Of a stretch of 5,675 bases of DNA, positions 4,668 through 5,675 are shown one piece after another (within the stretch, counting starts at the first letter, position 1; the number at the start of each line of letters is the position of its first letter). The notes under the pieces are model-generated. The model was not told the DNA's origin. It did not search any database and worked only from the letters and a program-made list of their open reading frames with translations. The translations under genes were made by a program, and so were the position numbers. The stretch comes from Planctomycetaceae bacterium. GTDB taxonomy: Bacteria; Planctomycetota; Planctomycetia; Pirellulales; Pirellulaceae. The stretch is from assembly GCA_003455945.1 (NCBI GenBank), contig DMPQ01000393.1, positions 2,441 to 8,115 of the forward strand, in the 5' to 3' direction.

Positions 4668-5675
4668 ATGAGACGTCTCGCTTCGGACCGACCGTTCCGT
4701 TCTCGTGGTTTCGGCTTGCTGACCGCGGTCGCCGTGACGCTGCTTGCGGCGACTCTCGGCGTCCGACCGGCGTTCGCCGACGGGGTCATCGACTTCGCGC
4801 GCGACGTCCGCCCGATCCTCGAACGGCGGTGCTTCGAGTGCCATGGCGGCGAATCGACCGAGGGGCTCGATCTGAACGATCCGGCGGCGATCGGTGACTA
4901 CCTGACCGCCGGCGATGCCGCGGCGAGCGATCTGTACCAGCGGACGATTGCCGACGACGACACCCTGATGCCGCCGCTCGATGCGGGCGGACCCCTCTCG
5001 GCCGGCGAGATCGCCGTTCTCAAGCTCTGGATCGATGAGGGGGCGTCGTGGCCCGAGTCGGTTCGGCTCGGACAGGAGGCCCCGGTTTCGACCGAGCCGA
5101 TCAAGCCGACCTTGCCCGAGGGATACGTCCCTCCGACCGAGAGGCCGTTGTGGCAGAAGCTCTGGGGAGTGCACGGTTGGTTTCACCCGGCGATCGTCCA
5201 CTTTCCGGTCGCGCTGCTGAACCTCGGCGCCCTGTTCGTCGTGCTGAACGTCCTGTTCAAGGGGAACTTCCGCGAGTTCGCCTTCTGGTGCCTGCTGCTG
5301 GGAGCGATCAGCTCGATCGTCGCCTGCACGATGGGCTGGGCCTTCGCCGTCGAGAAGAGTCAGGCGGAAGCGGAGATCTTCCGGCATCGCTGGGGCGGGA
5401 TCGCCGTCGCCGTCTGGACGAGCGTGATGACGCTGTTGGCGCTGCGCGTGAAGTCGACCGACAAGGGGCTGGTTCAAGGGGCTTGGCAGATCGGTCTGCT
5501 CATCTCGGCTGGTCTCGTCGGTATCGTCGGACACCAAGGGGGCGAGCTGGTCTACGGCGAAGGGATGTACGACCGCGCCATCGAGAAGTACTTCGGTCCG
5601 CTGAATCCGACGACCGAGACGCCGCAGGACGAGCCGGCGTCGGACGAGAAGCCGGCGGATGAGACCGCCGCCGAG
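4668..5675 (+). CDS. Exported planctomycete-type cytochrome c with DUF2231-like membrane domain, 3'-truncated by window edge
   Basis: The first 336 residues are present and the frame is open at the right edge. An Arg-rich start and hydrophobic stretch (16-31) ending in AFA-D give a signal peptide, with likely cleavage after residue 37. A PSCyt1-type cytochrome c domain follows. It opens with IDFARDVRPILERRCFECH, in which C55, C58 and H59 form the CxxCH heme c site. It continues through LDLNDP, has the likely distal ligand M101 in LMPPLDAGG, and ends LWIDEGASWP (120-129). After a Pro-rich linker (140-160), HGWFHPAIVHFPVALL (169-184) starts a DUF2231-like domain with four predicted membrane helices, at about 173-197, 204-228, 241-260 and 272-290. 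Conserved-looking histidines are H173, H178, H240 and H289 (GHQGGELVYG). An acidic Pro/Glu tail (316-336) runs to the edge. The heme domain should face the outside of the cytoplasmic membrane, so a role in electron transfer or redox sensing is likely. Substrate and partner are unknown. In Planctomycetota, PSCyt1 domains are often joined to other modules, and more may lie beyond the window. Confidence 0.92.
   Translation, partial: MRRLASDRPFRSRGFGLLTAVAVTLLAATLGVRPAFADGVIDFARDVRPILERRCFECHGGESTEGLDLNDPAAIGDYLTAGDAAASDLYQRTIADDDTLMPPLDAGGPLSAGEIAVLKLWIDEGASWPESVRLGQEAPVSTEPIKPTLPEGYVPPTERPLWQKLWGVHGWFHPAIVHFPVALLNLGALFVVLNVLFKGNFREFAFWCLLLGAISSIVACTMGWAFAVEKSQAEAEIFRHRWGGIAVAVWTSVMTLLALRVKSTDKGLVQGAWQIGLLISAGLVGIVGHQGGELVYGEGMYDRAIEKYFGPLNPTTETPQDEPASDEKPADETAAE

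Noticed and set aside
4164..5537. Long minus-strand open frame opposite the cytochrome gene and into the intergenic region
   Set aside because: The plus strand here encodes a signal peptide, CxxCH and DUF2231-like helices. The antisense product is Arg-rich low-complexity sequence.

Overview
The window is GC-rich DNA with three complete or nearly complete genes and one partial gene at the left edge. The organism is most likely a member of the Planctomycetota. The main evidence is the right-hand gene, which joins a planctomycete-type cytochrome c domain (PSCyt1 style: CxxCH near the N-terminus of an exported protein, then a distal Met-Pro-Pro) to a DUF2231-like four-helix membrane domain. A kinase-like receptor with a C-terminal extracytoplasmic half and a left-edge protein resembling a small planctomycete family fit the same assignment. 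No rRNA, tRNA, insertion sequence, integrase or CRISPR array was seen.

Layout: (1) 2-511, + strand, the C-terminal part of an unrecognised protein with an 'RIRLHGPW' segment. (2) 512-767, non-coding: a candidate sigma70-like promoter followed by three short hairpins. (3) 768-2051, + strand, a 427-residue protein with a hydrophobic N-terminal half and a C-terminal domain that I align by eye to the anthrax edema factor / ExoY class of nucleotidyl cyclase toxins. (4) 2052-2407, between convergent genes: one terminator-like hairpin for each gene and three copies of CACGGAGG about 60 bp apart. (5) 2408-4159, - strand, a membrane-anchored Ser/Thr-kinase-like receptor whose catalytic residues are replaced, so probably a pseudokinase. 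(6) 4160-4667, a divergent intergenic region with strong strand asymmetry and a near-perfect inverted repeat. (7) 4668 to the right edge, + strand, the exported cytochrome c / DUF2231 protein, still open at the window end.

The genes do not form an obvious single pathway. They lie on alternating strands and are probably four separate transcription units. The most notable item is the edema-factor-like cyclase domain in what looks like a polymorphic-toxin architecture, with no immunity gene or secretion component beside it. The second is the pseudokinase receptor, which converges on the cyclase gene. A functional link between these two is possible but rests only on adjacency.
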